From Capsicum annuum (lineage: Eukaryota > Streptophyta > Magnoliopsida > Solanales > Solanaceae): DNA of 64,000 bases. Under the pieces are notes generated by a model. It was given only the letters and a program-made list of their open reading frames with translations. It did not search any database and was not told the origin of the DNA. The stretch is taken from assembly GCF_002878395.1 (NCBI RefSeq), contig NC_061114.1, positions 168,676,883 through 168,740,882 on the forward strand, in the 5' to 3' direction. Shown here in pieces: positions 22,991 through 34,702 of this stretch. The position numbers and the translations under genes are program-made. Positions within the stretch are counted from its first letter, which is position 1. Each line of letters opens with the position of its first letter.

Positions 22991-23837
22991 CACATTCAAT
23001 ACAATATTTAGGGACTTTACTAATTTATCCAATTGAACACTATATAAGACCTCATGGTCATTATGGGAGCCTACATTGCTCAACCATATCAATAGGTCAA
23101 ATGCCTTCAGAAATTCGTCACACCATTCTTTTTACGGTCCTCAAGTGCCTCACAATACATTAAAATTTTGGTAGCATTGTTATACCACACTTTAGTTCAA
23201 TACACTATTCAAGTTTATCTTCATATTAAGGGAATTTAACTCCCTATTGGTTATTTAGAACTACAAGGTTATCGTCACACCTTACATGACTCACCATACT
23301 CTTATCATAACATTTATCAAACTTTCATACTCATTGGGACATTTCCCTAGTTAAACACGTCATTAATAATTGACTAGATAATTCACTTAGCCATTTTCAT
23401 AAACATCTTTTGTGCTTACTTATAACAAGATCATTTTCATGGAAGATATCATCAAGACTAGGGTTACTCAACACCCTTATGTTAAAAGACATACAACAAG
23501 AATCCACATATGAAATTTACCATCAATAACATGTATCAACACAAGTATAAACAAGAATTATCATAATTCATTGTTAAATAGTATAACACTTTTCATTTGA
23601 TACAAAACCACCATGTACACTTACTAATTCAAGTGTGAAGTACATGGGTTTATAGTTATTTAAAGATTGGAAGAGATATATGCCTTAAACAACTTGAATC
23701 AGCAACCAACTTTACCTCTTTCTTGACACTCGATCAACACCTCCATACCCTAGCCTAAAATCTTGCTCCAAGAGCCTTCAGAGTGTTTAAGATGTTTGAG
23801 TCGTGTAAAATAAAAACTTAGGAGGATAAAATTCCTT

Positions 23838-23844
23838 ATATAGT
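23838..23844 (-). promoter_or_regulatory. Candidate LTR TATA box
   Basis: Minus strand TATATAA in the middle of the 3' LTR. The same place in the 5' LTR (near 31249-31254) reads CTATAAG, decayed. This would be the RNA polymerase II start region of the element. Confidence 0.45.
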
Positions 23845-24356
23845 GAGAGGATTTAGGAATTTAGGCATGGGAAATGACCAAAAGGTCCTTATTTAAAATC
23901 TAGAAAGTCTATACATGCAGGGGTATAACTCCCCCTTACGGTTCATATAGCAATCTTGACCTAGGTATGATTAATACCCTAGCTCAAACCCTATGCTTCT
24001 TATATGTGAAGCACAGTATCTAAGGTACTACTAGACACTATTGAGTCATATTCAAAGGGTACTACTCATGACCTGACTCTTATAGACCACCCATAACTAA
24101 AACAGTCCACTTGGTTTGAGGCCTCTCTCTTCACGATTTAGTTACTTACAACTCGTATGCATTGGTTATGATTGAGAGAATGTCAGGCCATATAGAAACT
24201 AGTATACTACCTTAGCATTCTATCTATGATAAAAGAGAGGAGCAGGATAAGGGTATGAGTTGTTACCAAGGGTACGACTCAACACCTTCAGCCGTACCCA
24301 TCCCAGAGAGACCAAAAGTTATTATTTCAAGGGTCTAACTCTAGGTACTTCAATTT

Positions 24357-24368
24357 CCCCCCCCCCCC
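24357..24368 (+). repeat. Homopolymer run of 12 C
   Basis: Uninterrupted. The matching site in the 5' LTR is split (CCCCTGCCCCCCC, 31776-31788). Confidence 0.9.
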
Positions 24369-24549
24369 TAGACCGGTCGTCCTCAAATGAGGGCCGGGAC
24401 AAGAATAAACACAAGTTAAAACACTAACACGATCAACTAACCCTTACACAATTTAGAAACAAGCACACCATAAGGACACAACACAATACATATCATGATT
24501 ATCACCAATCATCCAAAATATTTGCAAGGCCACAATCTTGGGTGTTTCA

Positions 24550-24990
24550 TTCTCCCATGTCCAGGATCATTTGTCTGCAAATGATGGGTAAGACAAGATC
24601 ATTCTCTTGTTAAAAAATTAGCACTCATAAAAACAATCCCCACACAATTTAGGACAAGGCACCCAACAAGGATACCGTTCAACATATATTATGGTCCTCA
24701 GCAATTAAATATTTTTTTATTAGTCTCGGGACTCCAACCCATCACTTATCAAACACTTATTCATTTCACTACTTGGGAACTCCAACCTATCAACTCATCA
24801 AAGATATAGTGTAACTCAAAGAATTGGGGACTTTATCCCATCATCTATCAAGAACATGGATCAACTTAAGGCATTAAAGATCTAAACCCAACACAATAAG
24901 AGCACACATAATTTCAAAGAATTAGGGACTTGAACCCTTTGCTTAACAAAACACAATTCAATTCACACATTGGGAATTTTAATCCATAGT
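24550..24990 (-). repeat. 3' untranslated region with GGGACT repeats and polypurine tract
   Basis: Next to the LTR the minus strand reads CATGGGAGAA, the likely polypurine tract. From about 24720 to 24985 the plus strand repeats GGGACT-CCAACCCATCA-like units of about 50-60 bases, related in wording to the GGGACTTT units inside the LTR. Confidence 0.55.
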
Positions 24991-25596
24991 CTAACAAAGA
25001 CATAAATAAAAACAAGGAGATGAACACATACCTCTAACACAAGCTTCCAGAATGGGAAATAAATACAGGTAGTTGGACTTTATATCCTCTTCTGCCTCGC
25101 TAGTAGCTTTCTCAAACTTTTGGTTCCTCCATAGAACCTTTACTAAAACTCCTACTTTTGTTTGCAATCGGAGAACTTGCCAATCCAAGATCCTTACTCG
25201 GACTTTCTCATAGGATAAAGAGTCTGAGATACCAATCTCTTCCAAGGGAACAACCAAGGAATGATCACCCATACTATTCTGCACCATAGACACATGGAAA
25301 ATCGGGTGAATAAAGTTCATACTAGAATGCAACACAAACTCATAGGCAATATTGCCAATCATTTTCACAATCAAGTAGGGGCCAACATATCGGGGACTAA
25401 GCTTCCCCTTTTTACCAAATTGCATCACTCCCTTTATGGGAGAAACTTTCAAAAATACCCAATTACCCTCACTAAACTCTAAGTCCCTACGCCTAACATT
25501 CGCATAGGACTTTTGGTAAATTTGAGTTGTTATCAACATATCACAAATCACCTTCACCTTCTCTAAGGCTTGGTGAACTAAATCGGTGCCAAGCAA
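24991..25596 (-). pseudogene. Integrase C-terminal domain with chromodomain-like tail
   Basis: This is the longest open frame of the window (201 residues). Residues about 20-100 hold the conserved gypsy integrase C-terminal block: QKSYANVRRRDLEFSEGNWV, LKVSPIKGVMQFGKKGKLSP, RYVGPYLIVKMIGNIAYEF and HPIFHVSMV. After it come a YEKVRVRILDWQV segment and LWRNQKFEKATSEAEEDI, which resembles the degenerate chromodomain at the end of Tekay/Del-type integrases. In live elements this tail helps direct insertion to heterochromatin. The frame is open here but disconnected from the catalytic core by stops upstream. The first residues are an arbitrary methionine inside the domain. Confidence 0.85.
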
Positions 25597-26320
25597 CTTA
25601 ACCTTTAAAACTTTGTATCACCCAATAGGAGATCGACATCTTCTACTATACAATGTTTTGAAAGGGGTAATACAACTACTAAAGTGGTAACTATTATTAT
25701 AGGAAAACTCAATCAAAGGAAAATGGTCATACCAACTACAACCATAATAAATTACACTAGCCAGCAACATATCCTCTAAAGTTTGTATAGTTCTCTCTGC
25801 TTAACCATCCATTTATGGGTGGAAAGTGGTACTAAGGCACCCTCTATTACCCAAACCCTTTTGGAATGACATCTAATAGTGGGGAAAAAATAGAGGACCA
25901 CGATCCAAGATAATAGACACCAAAGCACCCTGCAACTTTACGATCTCTGCAAGAAACAACTTAGCATAGTCTTCCACCGAAAAATTAGTTCTCATGGAAA
26001 GAAATGGGTGGACTTTGTCATTCTATCAACCATGACCCAAATAGAATCACATTAGTTTTGGGATTTAGGAAGGCTGGTAACAAAAAACATATTAATCGAC
26101 TCCTACTTCCATTAGGGCAACACAATATCTTGGTATAGGCCACGGAGCCTTAAGCGCTCAACCTTTACTTGTTGGAACACCATACACTTAGCCACATGGA
26201 TAACAACATCACACTTCATATTATTCTATAAATAGATCTCTCTAAGGTCATGGTACATCTTGGTGGAACTAGTGTGAATAGAATAACAAGCACTATGAAC
26301 CTGTGCCATGACCCTTTCTC
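25597..26320 (-). pseudogene. Integrase zinc-binding and catalytic core remnant
   Basis: Across frames and stops the minus strand reads AHSACYSIHTSSTKMYHDL-like wording (as RVMAQVHSACYSIHTSSTKM), then VAKCMVFQQVKVERL in the zinc-binding part. The core has INMFFVTSLP, where the first catalytic aspartate (normally M-D-F) is now phenylalanine. Further on come VSIILDRGPLF, which keeps the second aspartate, and [12 protein letters not shown], which keeps the glutamate. In-frame stops lie in the core. The gene would join element DNA into the host chromosome; this copy cannot. Confidence 0.8.
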
Positions 26321-27060
26321 TCAATCCATCGATGTTGGGAATGCATGTCTTCCCCCACCACCAATCAAAATGTACGCAACCTTTTGTTGACCCATATTAC
26401 TCTTGATCTTTATCAATTCATAGTTCAAAACTTGCTTTTCCTTTATCTCAACAACCAGAAACAATTGAGATACCAAATACATAAACACACCACCATACAT
26501 GGAGTTTGCATATCGAACTCCAAGATTCACCAACTATTGAATATCTGTCACCAATTCTCGATTGTCCTCATCAATATGGGCCAAACTCCCCATAGAAAAT
26601 CAACTAAGTGTGTAGGCAACTATATTTGCCATACCAGGATGGTAACAAAAAATCATATTATAGTCTTTCAATAGATCAAGACACCATCTTTGCCAGAGAT
26701 TCAATACCTTTTGGGTAAACATATATTGAAGTCTCTTATGATCAAAGAATATATCAACCTAAATAGCATAGATGTAATGTCACCAAATTTTCAAAGCAAA
26801 GACCATGTCTAATAATTCTAAGTCACGAGTAGGGTAGTTTTTCTCATGAACATTGAATTGCCTAGAAGCATAGGCCACCACCCTACTATGTTGCATCAAC
26901 ACGCAACCAAGAAAGACACAAAAAACATCACAATAATCCACAAAACCATCACTACCCTCGAGCATGGTCAAAACTAGTCTGACCTTAATTTATATTTCAT
27001 GTTCTCAAAACTACCCTCACATGCATCAGACCACAAGAACTTGACCTTCTTTTAGGTTAA
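26321..27060 (-). pseudogene. RNase H and connecting region remnant
   Basis: The frame at 26780-26971 reads [19 protein letters not shown], then [12 protein letters not shown], the gypsy RNase H middle part. Further downstream the strand gives CYHPGMANIVAYTLSR, where the aspartate of the usual V-A-D-A-L-S motif is tyrosine, so activity should be lost. The frame at 26321-26533 begins MVNLGVRYANSMYGGVFMYL and is the linker between RNase H and integrase. Stops separate these frames. The product would remove the RNA strand during reverse transcription. Confidence 0.8.
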
Positions 27061-27199
27061 TTCGGTCAACGGAGTAGCTATAGTGTATAAATTCTCCATC
27101 AACCTTCTATAACAACCATATAAACCTAAGAAGGTCCAAATATCAGTTGGAGTCGTAGATCTAGGCCACTTATTAACTGTCGTAATCTTTTAAGGATCT

Positions 27200-27929
27200 A
27201 CCATGATCCATTTACTAGAGATGACATGACCAAGAAAGCTACAACTTTCAATTAGAACTCCTATTTTGAGAACTTGGCATACAAATGATGATCTTTCAAA
27301 TTTTGTAACACGGCATAGAGGTAATCTACATGATCTACCTCACTTTTAGAATAAATTAAGATGTCATCAATGAAGACAATCACAAACATTTCCAAGAATG
27401 GACGAAAGATACTATTCATCAAATCCATGAATGCCATTGGGGAATTGGTTAACTCAAAGGACATGACAAGAAATTCATAGTGACCATACCGAGTTCTAAA
27501 GGTAGTGGTAGGGATATCCGCATCCCTAATTTTAAGTTGATGAAAACCTGATCTAAGATTAATCTTGTAAAAACATTTTGCACTCTTAAGTTTATCAAAA
27601 AAATCATCAATCCTCAGAAGGGGATATTTATTCTTTATCGTCACCTTTTTCAACTAATGATAATCAATACACATATGAAGGAAACCATTCTTATTGCACA
27701 TAAATAACACGGAAGCACCCCAAGGAGATAGACTAGGCCATATAAAACCCTTATCTAAGAGGTCTTTCAATTTCTTTTTAAGTTCTTTCAACTCCACTGG
27801 ATCTATTCTATAAGGATGGACAGAGATGGGATGAGTGTTTGGGACAAGATCAATCCAATAATCCATTTCTCTATCAAGAGGAATATTGAGAAGATCATAG
27901 AGAAACACCTTAGAAAACTTATTTACCAT
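27200..27929 (-). pseudogene. Reverse transcriptase remnant with intact catalytic motif
   Basis: Two open frames in the same register, 27654-27929 and 27261-27653, are divided by a single TAG. Together they give PNTHPISVHPYRIDPVELK, LLDKGFIWPSLSPWGASVLF, [32 protein letters not shown] and the catalytic [11 protein letters not shown] with both aspartates present. The stop stands where glutamine (CAG) is usual, a C-to-T change. Two further stops after AKFSK (TAG, TAA) stand where Cys and Trp are usual. This is the best preserved RT of the window, and it is clearly Ty3/gypsy. Confidence 0.9.
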
Positions 27930-28019
27930 GAGAATGGACTCTAAAGAAGGCTCTTCCGTGTTAGAATCCTTAACTTAGACCAAATTATACAAAAAACCCT
28001 TTGAAATTAACTTTTGGGC

Positions 28020-28480
28020 CTTGAGATTAGAAATAAACCTTTATTTAGGCACTAAAGCACCACCTTCCCATACAATGACTACCTTATTAGGGAATTTAAA
28101 CATGACCCTATGGGTACAAAAATCTAAGAAAGCATACCAAGAGTGAAACCAATCCATTCCTAAGATAACATTAAAGTCAACCATGTCAAGCTCTATCAGG
28201 TCAACAAAAGTATCTGTATCACCATTAGATATCACACATACCCTATTGACCCTTCTAATAATCATAGTTCTCTAAGCTGGGTAGAAAGAGAAAAAGGAAT
28301 TGATAGACTCTCGAGACCACAATCAATGTGCACAACCACATATGGGGTCACATAAGAAAGATTAGACCCTGGATCAAGCAAGCAATACACATCACGGGAT
28401 AAATGTCTTAACATACCTATGACAACATAAAGAGATGCCTTAGAATTCTAGTGGGTAGCTAATACATATAGGCGGTTCCT
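28020..28480 (-). pseudogene. Aspartic protease remnant
   Basis: The minus strand reads DVYCLLDPGSNLSYVTPYVV, with a D-P-G active-site loop as commonly seen in this gypsy group, so the catalytic aspartate is present. A frame at 28041-28265 continues with VNRVCVISNGDTDTFVDLIE and VDFNVILGMDWFHSWYAFLD, the second half of the domain. A stop lies between the two parts. It sits between the zinc knuckle and the RT, as expected. Confidence 0.85.
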
Positions 28481-28589
28481 TACAGCACCAAAACCAAAAA
28501 TAGTAGCAGCACCATACATATTATCCTTTAGTACGGAAGCCAAAGGAGCAACAACAGAGGCCCTATTATCCTAAGAGGCTGGTAGAATG

Positions 28590-29705
28590 GGGTACTCACG
28601 CTATATGTTCCTAAGCTAACCACAATAATAGCATCTGCCTATCTCTTTCTCACACTCACGATGATGACTCTATCCATAAAATCTGTAACGATGGCGAGGT
28701 GGAGTTTACTGAGCACCATTAGTCTGAAATCGAGTAGCTTGTACTCGGGGACCTCCGCTGAACTGAGATCTATGACCTCTCGAGAACTTCTAGTAAGAAG
28801 ATCAAACACTATCCAATGAGAATGTACTCTAACTCCCCCACTTCTTTTATGGACACTTACTACTATTTCTACCACTATCCTCAAAAGGCCTAAACTTTCT
28901 GACATACGTCTAACTAAGCTCAACTTTCTTCTTCTTCTTCTAAATTTTCCACTTGTTACATATAAAAAATCAATCTAGAAATATCCATATTATAAATCAA
29001 CAAGGCCTCATTGATTTGGAAAACTAACTCATGGGACAATCCACAGACAAACTTATACATTCTATCCCTCATGCTAGAAACCATCTTCGGAGCATGGCTT
29101 GACAATTGGTGGAATTTCAAGGTATAATATTTAACGGACATCCTACGTTGCTTCAAATTCATAAACTTTTCCACCTTTTCTTCCCTCAACTCTTAAGGAA
29201 AGAGGCGGTCAATGAAAGCCTCAAAGAAATCCCCCCAAGAAGTTGGACTAGCATCAATACCCCTAGACAACTCCTACCTTTCGTACCACTGTTGCGTTAC
29301 ATCTTTCAATTTGTAGGAAGAAATGTCAACACCCTCAATTTCCAAAGAGTGCATAATTTGGAATATCTTATCTATTTCATCAACAAAGCCTTGATGATCT
29401 TTCTCAACCATTGTATCAGTGAACATAGTAGGGCTCAATCTTATAAATTGGCCAATTCTCATGACCTCTAAAGAAATGGAAACCGAAGCACCACAATATA
29501 ATTTAGAGGTTACCAATTGAGTCAAGAGGTTGATGGAGAGATTAAACTCTGCATTAATATCATCTATTTTAGGAGACTGAGGAGGAATGCCACTCTTATG
29601 AGCAGGGTTAGTGGTTGAACCCCATGAAGATGGCTAGATTCTGCAGCCCTAGCCCGTGTATGAACTCCAAAAGTTTGACGAGCTTCATTTATAGGATTCA
29701 TAGTA
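28590..29705 (-). pseudogene. Gag remnant with capsid core and zinc knuckle
   Basis: A start near 29702 gives MNPINEARQTFGVHTRARAA. The capsid core follows in pieces: 29274-29525 (IGQFIRLSPTMFTDTMVEKD, then KDVTQQWYER) and 28956-29189 (MREEKVEKFMNLKQRRMSVK, then KFVCGLSHELVF). At 28590-28680 a zinc knuckle is visible as GRCYYCG followed by a stop; the first two cysteines remain but the histidine and last cysteine are changed. The protein would form the particle shell. There are at least three frame changes or stops. Confidence 0.8.
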
Positions 29706-29935
29706 GTGTTTGCCTAAGTATCTAATATCCTTTGGGGTATGATCTGAAACATAACAAATAAAATCAGAGGAATTCAATACCTTAGACTTTATAGCTTGAG
29801 ATTGAAACACAAGAAATGGAAACATTTCCTAAAATATCTCATAGCTTATTTTTTATAAGTGTGGAGTGCTTCATACCCATAAAAAAGACTCTACTTGACA
29901 CAATATTGTGAATACCCAAGTGACCATGAACCTAG

Positions 29936-29947
29936 GCTCTGATACTA
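29936..29947 (-). other. Primer-binding site, tRNA-Met type
   Basis: Minus strand TAGTATCAGAGC, one base from the usual TGGTATCAGAGC. It lies three bases inside the LTR end at 29951. Confidence 0.8.
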
Positions 29948-29950
29948 ACT

Positions 29951-31963
29951 TGAAATGCCTCAAAATCTAGGCCATTTCGTATGGGCACCTCAAGCACATA
30001 TGTACCAGAGATTGCCACGTAACCCAACCAAAACACTTCTTCACATCATAAGAGTCTAATAAACTCCAATTCACAAGTTAAGATCACAAAATAATATCAT
30101 AAGTCAATATTAAATTCATTATAATAACTACTCCTTCCCAAGTTCACAGTTGTTCACAATACCTTTATACAAAACCGAAGTCAATTAATGTATATGTTGG
30201 GACAAGCCCTCGACTATAGCCAAACCAAGTTTGAAGAGACTAATCCTATAGATAAGGATTATTGACTTACGTACAGGAAAAGAAAAAGATGCTCTGGTTA
30301 TATGTTGACCTTAAGCCATCACGTAATTCAAGGGACTTTGACCTAAATCTATCACTACCATCATTAGCTTACATTTAGGACTTTACCTTCTTGTTTTTTC
30401 AACAACAAAAAATTAATTCAATATTTAGGTACTTTAGCGATTTAGCTAATTCAACACTTTACAAGACCTCATGGTCATTATGGGATCCTTCATTGCTCAA
30501 CAAACTCAATATGCCAAATGCCTTCATTTAATTTGTCACACTATTATTTTTATGGTCTTCAATACGTTTACAATACATTCCCATTTTAGTAGCATTCTCA
30601 TACCACGCTTTAGTCTAATACATTATTCAAGTTCATCTTTATATTAAGGGACTTCAACTCCCTATTGTCCATTCAGCACAATAAGGTTATCATCACACCT
30701 TACATGAATCATCATACTCTTATCATAATATTTATCAATAATTCATACTCATTAGGTTATTTCCCTAGTTCAACATATTGTGAACACTTTCTAGGCAATT
30801 CATTTAAACATTTTCACAAACACCTTTTGTACATACTTATAACAAGGTCATATTTATGGTAGATATTATCATGGCCAGGGTTACACAAGACCCTCATGTT
30901 AAACAGCATATAAAATGCATCCACATATGTAATCGTCTATTAATAACATGCATCAGCACAAGTATAAAAAAGAATCATCATTATTTATTGTTAGGTAGTA
31001 AAACCCTTTTCATTTGATTCAAAACCATCATGTACACTTACTAATTTGAGTGTGAAGTACATGTTTTTAGAGTTATTTAAAGAGGGGAATATATAAATCC
31101 CTTAAACAACTTAAATCATTAATAAACTTAACCTCTTCCTTGACAGTAGATGAACACCTCCAAACCTTAGCCTTTAATCTTGCTTTAAGAGCCTTTAGAG
31201 TGTTTAGGATATTTATTGTAAAATGAAGACTTAGAAGGCTAAAATTGCTTATAGTGATAGGTTTTAAGGTTTTAGGCATGGGAAAAGACCAATAGGTCCT
31301 TGGTTAAAAGCTTGAAAATCTGCATATGCAGTATTAAAACTCTCCCTTACGGTTAACATAACAATTGTGACCTAGGGTATGAGTGGCACCCTAAATCGTA
31401 CCCTAGACTTCTCCTAGGTCAACTACACAAATTAGGGTAAGATTAGACACCCTTGAGTCATATAGAAAGGGTACGACTCATTACCTAACTCGTATAGACC
31501 ACCCATAACCAAAATAGTCCACATGGTTTGAGGCCTCTCTCTTCATGATTGAGTTGTATATGAATCATAGGCATTGCTTATGATTAAGAGACTGTTAAGT
31601 CATATAGAAACCAGTATACGACTTTAGCATACTACCTAGGATACTAAAAAGAAAGAGGATAAGGGTATAAGTTATGACCAAGGGAACAACTCAAGACCTT
31701 CAATCATACCCACCCCAAATACACAAAAGGATATTGTCATTTCAAGGGTCCAAGTCTAGGTGCTTCAATTCCCCTGCCCCCCCAGACCATGCATTTTTAA
31801 AAAGGGGAGGGGTAAGCATAAACATAAGTTTACACAGTAACTTGCATTATTTAACCCTTACAAAATTTAGAAACATGCACTCCATAAGGCCACAACACAA
31901 CACATATCATGATAATAACCAATCACCCAAAACTTTTGCAAGGCCACATTCATGGGTGTTTCA
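29951..31963 (-). repeat. 5' LTR of the Tekay/Del-like element
   Basis: The plus-strand ends are TGAAATGCC (29951) and GGGTGTTTCA (31963). It matches 21865-24549 apart from the missing GGACTTT block. The two copies differ at many sites, mostly transitions, so the insertion is old. ORFs at 30665-30862, 31073-31279 and 31674-31973 are not maintained in the other LTR. Confidence 0.85.
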
Positions 31964-31968
31964 CATAG
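31964..31968. repeat. Target-site duplication, right copy (CATAG)
   Basis: Perfect match to 21860-21864. Confidence 0.85.
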
Positions 31969-33146
31969 TTTGAGTCATATTGTGACCATAGAACTTTCTT
32001 CTTTACTAACTCATATTATCACTGGCTACGAGTCACTTAATCAATCATTACGTTATCCTACAATTTGTTACAAGGTTCATGGAAACTGCAATATGTATGG
32101 TTAAGGTTGGTTCATGTTCAACCCAATCTTTTGAAGGTACTTAGACTTCCCCTCCAATTTTTCACACCAATTCAATTCATAAACCATTTTTTCCATCAAG
32201 TTTTACTCTATTTATCAATAACTTTTACAATAACAACAACCCTAGCATTAATTTAACCTTAAGCCAGTTATCGACTTAGAATCTAAAGCATAATCTACAT
32301 ATTAAATTAAGCATAACTTATGAAATGATAAAATGAGTAGTATACTTACTTTGTAGCAGAGAAAAGTGTTAGGATTCTTTGTTAATTCTTAGCTGTGTCT
32401 TTAAGAATTAGACTATTTACCTTTTTGGAGTTATTTAGAACTTGAATGGAGTGTTTTAGGATAACTAGGAGTATAATTAGTGTTGGAGAGTCGGTTTTGA
32501 AAGTGGAGGAGTTTAGGTGTTTAAAAAGGGAAGAAAGATCATAGGAATTAAATTTTCCTTTTTATTTAACATGATTCAGGCCGGGTCTACCCTTAAGTTC
32601 CATAACTTTTTATTCTAATGATGACTCAGGAAATGACTCATAGTTTATGGCAACGAGTTGTTGTGTTTTTTTCCTTTAGAATTTACTCTTACCTTGGTTT
32701 TCATTCATGATGACTCAAGGTGATGAGTTATTGTCATTGACAATGAATCATTCTAAGTGTCATTTTCACCTACAACGACTTATTCTAAGTCATCAAGGCT
32801 CCAGAGACTACTTACCTAGAAACTCTCACCTGGGCTCCTCCTGACAAATTTTATGATAGGTCATAGGGAGTACTTATAACTCATAGGGTCCCTCATGGGG
32901 ACCAAGGACCAAGAAAGTTTTTTGTCTTTTCCTATATTTTTTAGACCTACACACTGAATATACTAATTACCCTTTAATGAGATAAGCATAAAATATGAGT
33001 TGCCTCCTACACCACACTTGAATTAATGTCGTAGCTCGACGTGGCTATGTTGGATACTAAAACTTCCACAAAAATACCCATGGATTACCCCCATAAAACA
33101 CCTGATTTAATATTGTGACATGACTTAGTTGCCTTAGTTACTCAGA
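31969..33146 (-). other. 3' non-coding region of the interrupted Tat-like element
   Basis: Holds no recognisable domain. At 32997-33145 is the block shared with 19316-19430 that marks the end of Tat-type pol. Bases 32590-32900 are dense in GACTCA and TGAGTC words, like the first part of the LTR at 8623, so an old solo LTR may be embedded. The 63-residue frame at 32065-32256 has no support. Confidence 0.5.
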
Positions 33147-34452
33147 CTTTGCCAAGGCTTACTTCATCACAAACCTTCAACTCCTCCAAACTCCTCATAT
33201 AGTGGTTAACACGTTGACCATTCATCTTGAATGGGGCTTCTGTGTCATAATTCTCCTAAACTAGAACATTTTGAAATACTCTAACTATGGTGAATATTCC
33301 ATACCACTAAGACAATAACTAGCTAGAAAATAAGCAACGTCTCATATTATACAACAAGACCATATCACTAGGTTGGAATACCTTTTTTCAATATTTTTGT
33401 CATGGTACACCTTTATATTCTCCTTGTACTATGATGAACTCTCATAAGTGCAGGACTTGAATTCATTAAACTCATCCATTTGATTCAGTCTAAGGTTTTC
33501 AGCATTGCTCTACTAAAAGTTTAGCTTCTTCAATGCCTATAGTGCCTTATGCTCAAGTTTAATCAACAAGTGGCATGCCTTGTCGTACACAAACTTATAT
33601 GAAGAGTTACCTAAGGGATCTTTAAAAGATGTTTGGTATGGCTAACGTAAATCATCTAACTTCCTTGACCAATCAATCTGGTTGGCATTCATAGTCTTTG
33701 CTACTATGGACTTGATCTCACAATTGGAGACCTCAACTTACCCATTTGTTAACGGATGGTAAGGGGTTTCCACTATATGATTTAAATCATATTTTTTAAT
33801 AAGTAACTTAATAGAATATTGCAAAAATAGGACCCAATATCAGTAATAATAGCATGTGGAGTACTAAATCGAGAAAATATGTTCTTCTTCCAAAATGTGG
33901 TAACACTGCTACCCTCATTATTTGGGAAAGGCAGTAGCTTCCACTAATTTGGAAATATTGTCAACTACCGCCAATATATATTTCATACCCTAAAAACTCA
34001 CAAATGAGCCCATGAAATTAATTTCCCATACATCAAAAAGCTCAAGCTCAAGAATAGGTTTCATGGGGAGCTCATGCTTTCATAAGATATTTCCTTGGTG
34101 CTGGCGCTAGAACTTGTCATAGGCATGAGCATAGTCATGTGTATCCTTATAAATAGCCGGCCAGTAATGACCACTCTATATGATCTTATGGTCCATACAA
34201 CTACCACCATGGTGAACCCAACTGGAGATGAGTGGTATGCCTCCAAATTATGCATCATCTCAACATTGGTAATACACCTATAAATCATGCCATCCACACA
34301 CACCTGCTCATCCTATAAAAACTTCCATACCTCATGAATAAACCTTTTTCTCTTCTAAAATAAAAAGTCTATCGAGATAAGGTCACTTGCTAAGCGTTTG
34401 ACAAAATCTACAAACTAGGGGATTAAATCTTATGATTCTTCCTAAACCTACT
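33147..34452 (-). pseudogene. Integrase of the interrupted Tat/Athila-like element
   Basis: On the minus strand, from 34440: linker DFVKRLASDLISIDFLF-stop-KRKRFIHEVWKFL; zinc-binding part VDGMIYRCITNVEMMHNLEA and YHSSPVGF; first catalytic block YILAVVDNISKLVEAT with the aspartate kept; HAIITDIGSYF with the second aspartate; then VETPYHPLTNG-stop-VEVSNCEIK with the glutamate in VEVS, a signature of this lineage. Next are NQIDWSRKLDD, YKFVYDKACHLLVKLEHKAL and, at the end, FKMNGQRVNHYMRSLEELK. The stop that ends pol is at about 33147. All three catalytic residues are visible, but stops and frame shifts break the chain. It continues, after the 15.2 kb array, at 49654. Confidence 0.85.
34448..34452. 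repeat. Target-site duplication of the array, left copy (CTACT)
   Basis: Immediately before the first LTR. The right copy at 49649-49653 reads CTAAT, one mismatch. Confidence 0.65.
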
Positions 34453-34702
34453 TATAATACCCCATACTTCTACCTAACTTAAAATCATCCCAGAAATGTT
34501 AAACACTTGTCTCAAAGATGAACATTTTTATGATACTCTCAATCAAGCCATGATCCTTAGAATTCAGTCAGTCTCATGACTCAGGAAAAATCAGTAAATT
34601 TAGTATCAGTCAAGTCCTACTCAGTAATCTTAGTGATCTCCATGGTCTCAGTAACATAAGTACTCAGTAATATTCGTAACCTCAGTATTTTTAGAAATTT
34701 TT
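34453..34702 (+). repeat. LTR0, left outer LTR with two internal deletions
   Basis: Starts TATAATACCCCATACTTC, the same start as LTR3. After about 75 bases (near 34525) it jumps to sequence equivalent to about 39057 in LTR1. It then runs through the CTCAGTAAC repeats and near 34702 jumps directly into internal sequence equivalent to about 40715. Its 3' end and the PBS are therefore missing. Confidence 0.7.

Larger units (their letters stand above)
21865..24549 (-). repeat. 3' LTR of the Tekay/Del-like element
   Basis: On the minus strand it starts TGAAACACCC at 24549 and ends at 21865. It is about 670 bases longer than the 5' copy, because it keeps a block of imperfect GGACTTT repeats (about 22285-22880) and a small adjacent piece that the 5' LTR lacks. 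A run of 12 C at 24357-24368 is interrupted in the 5' copy (31776-31788). The ORFs inside (22830-23036, 22951-23163) fall in the repeat block and are not conserved. Confidence 0.85.
21865..31963 (-). mobile_element. Full-length Ty3/gypsy element (Tekay/Del-like), minus strand
   Basis: On the minus strand the order is 5' LTR (31963-29951), PBS, gag, zinc knuckle, protease, RT, RNase H, integrase with a chromodomain-like end, polypurine tract and 3' LTR (24549-21865), flanked by a perfect 5-base duplication. This is the complete plan of a chromovirus-type gypsy element. RT and protease catalytic residues survive, but RNase H and integrase have lost key aspartates and many in-frame stops interrupt all genes, so it is inactive. 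It is inserted in the 3' part of a Tat-like element. Confidence 0.9.

Noticed and set aside
26345..26674. Plus-strand frame of 109 residues
   Set aside because: Shadow of the minus-strand RNase H and integrase linker.
29106..29471. Plus-strand frame of 121 residues
   Set aside because: Antisense shadow of the minus-strand gag at 28590-29705.
33147..34452. Possibility that this integrase belongs to the Tekay/Del-like element just to the left
   Set aside because: That element has its own integrase at 24991-26320 and closed borders with CATAG. The motifs here (YHPLTNG..VEVSNCEIK, KACHLLVKLEHKAL) are of the Athila/Tat type.
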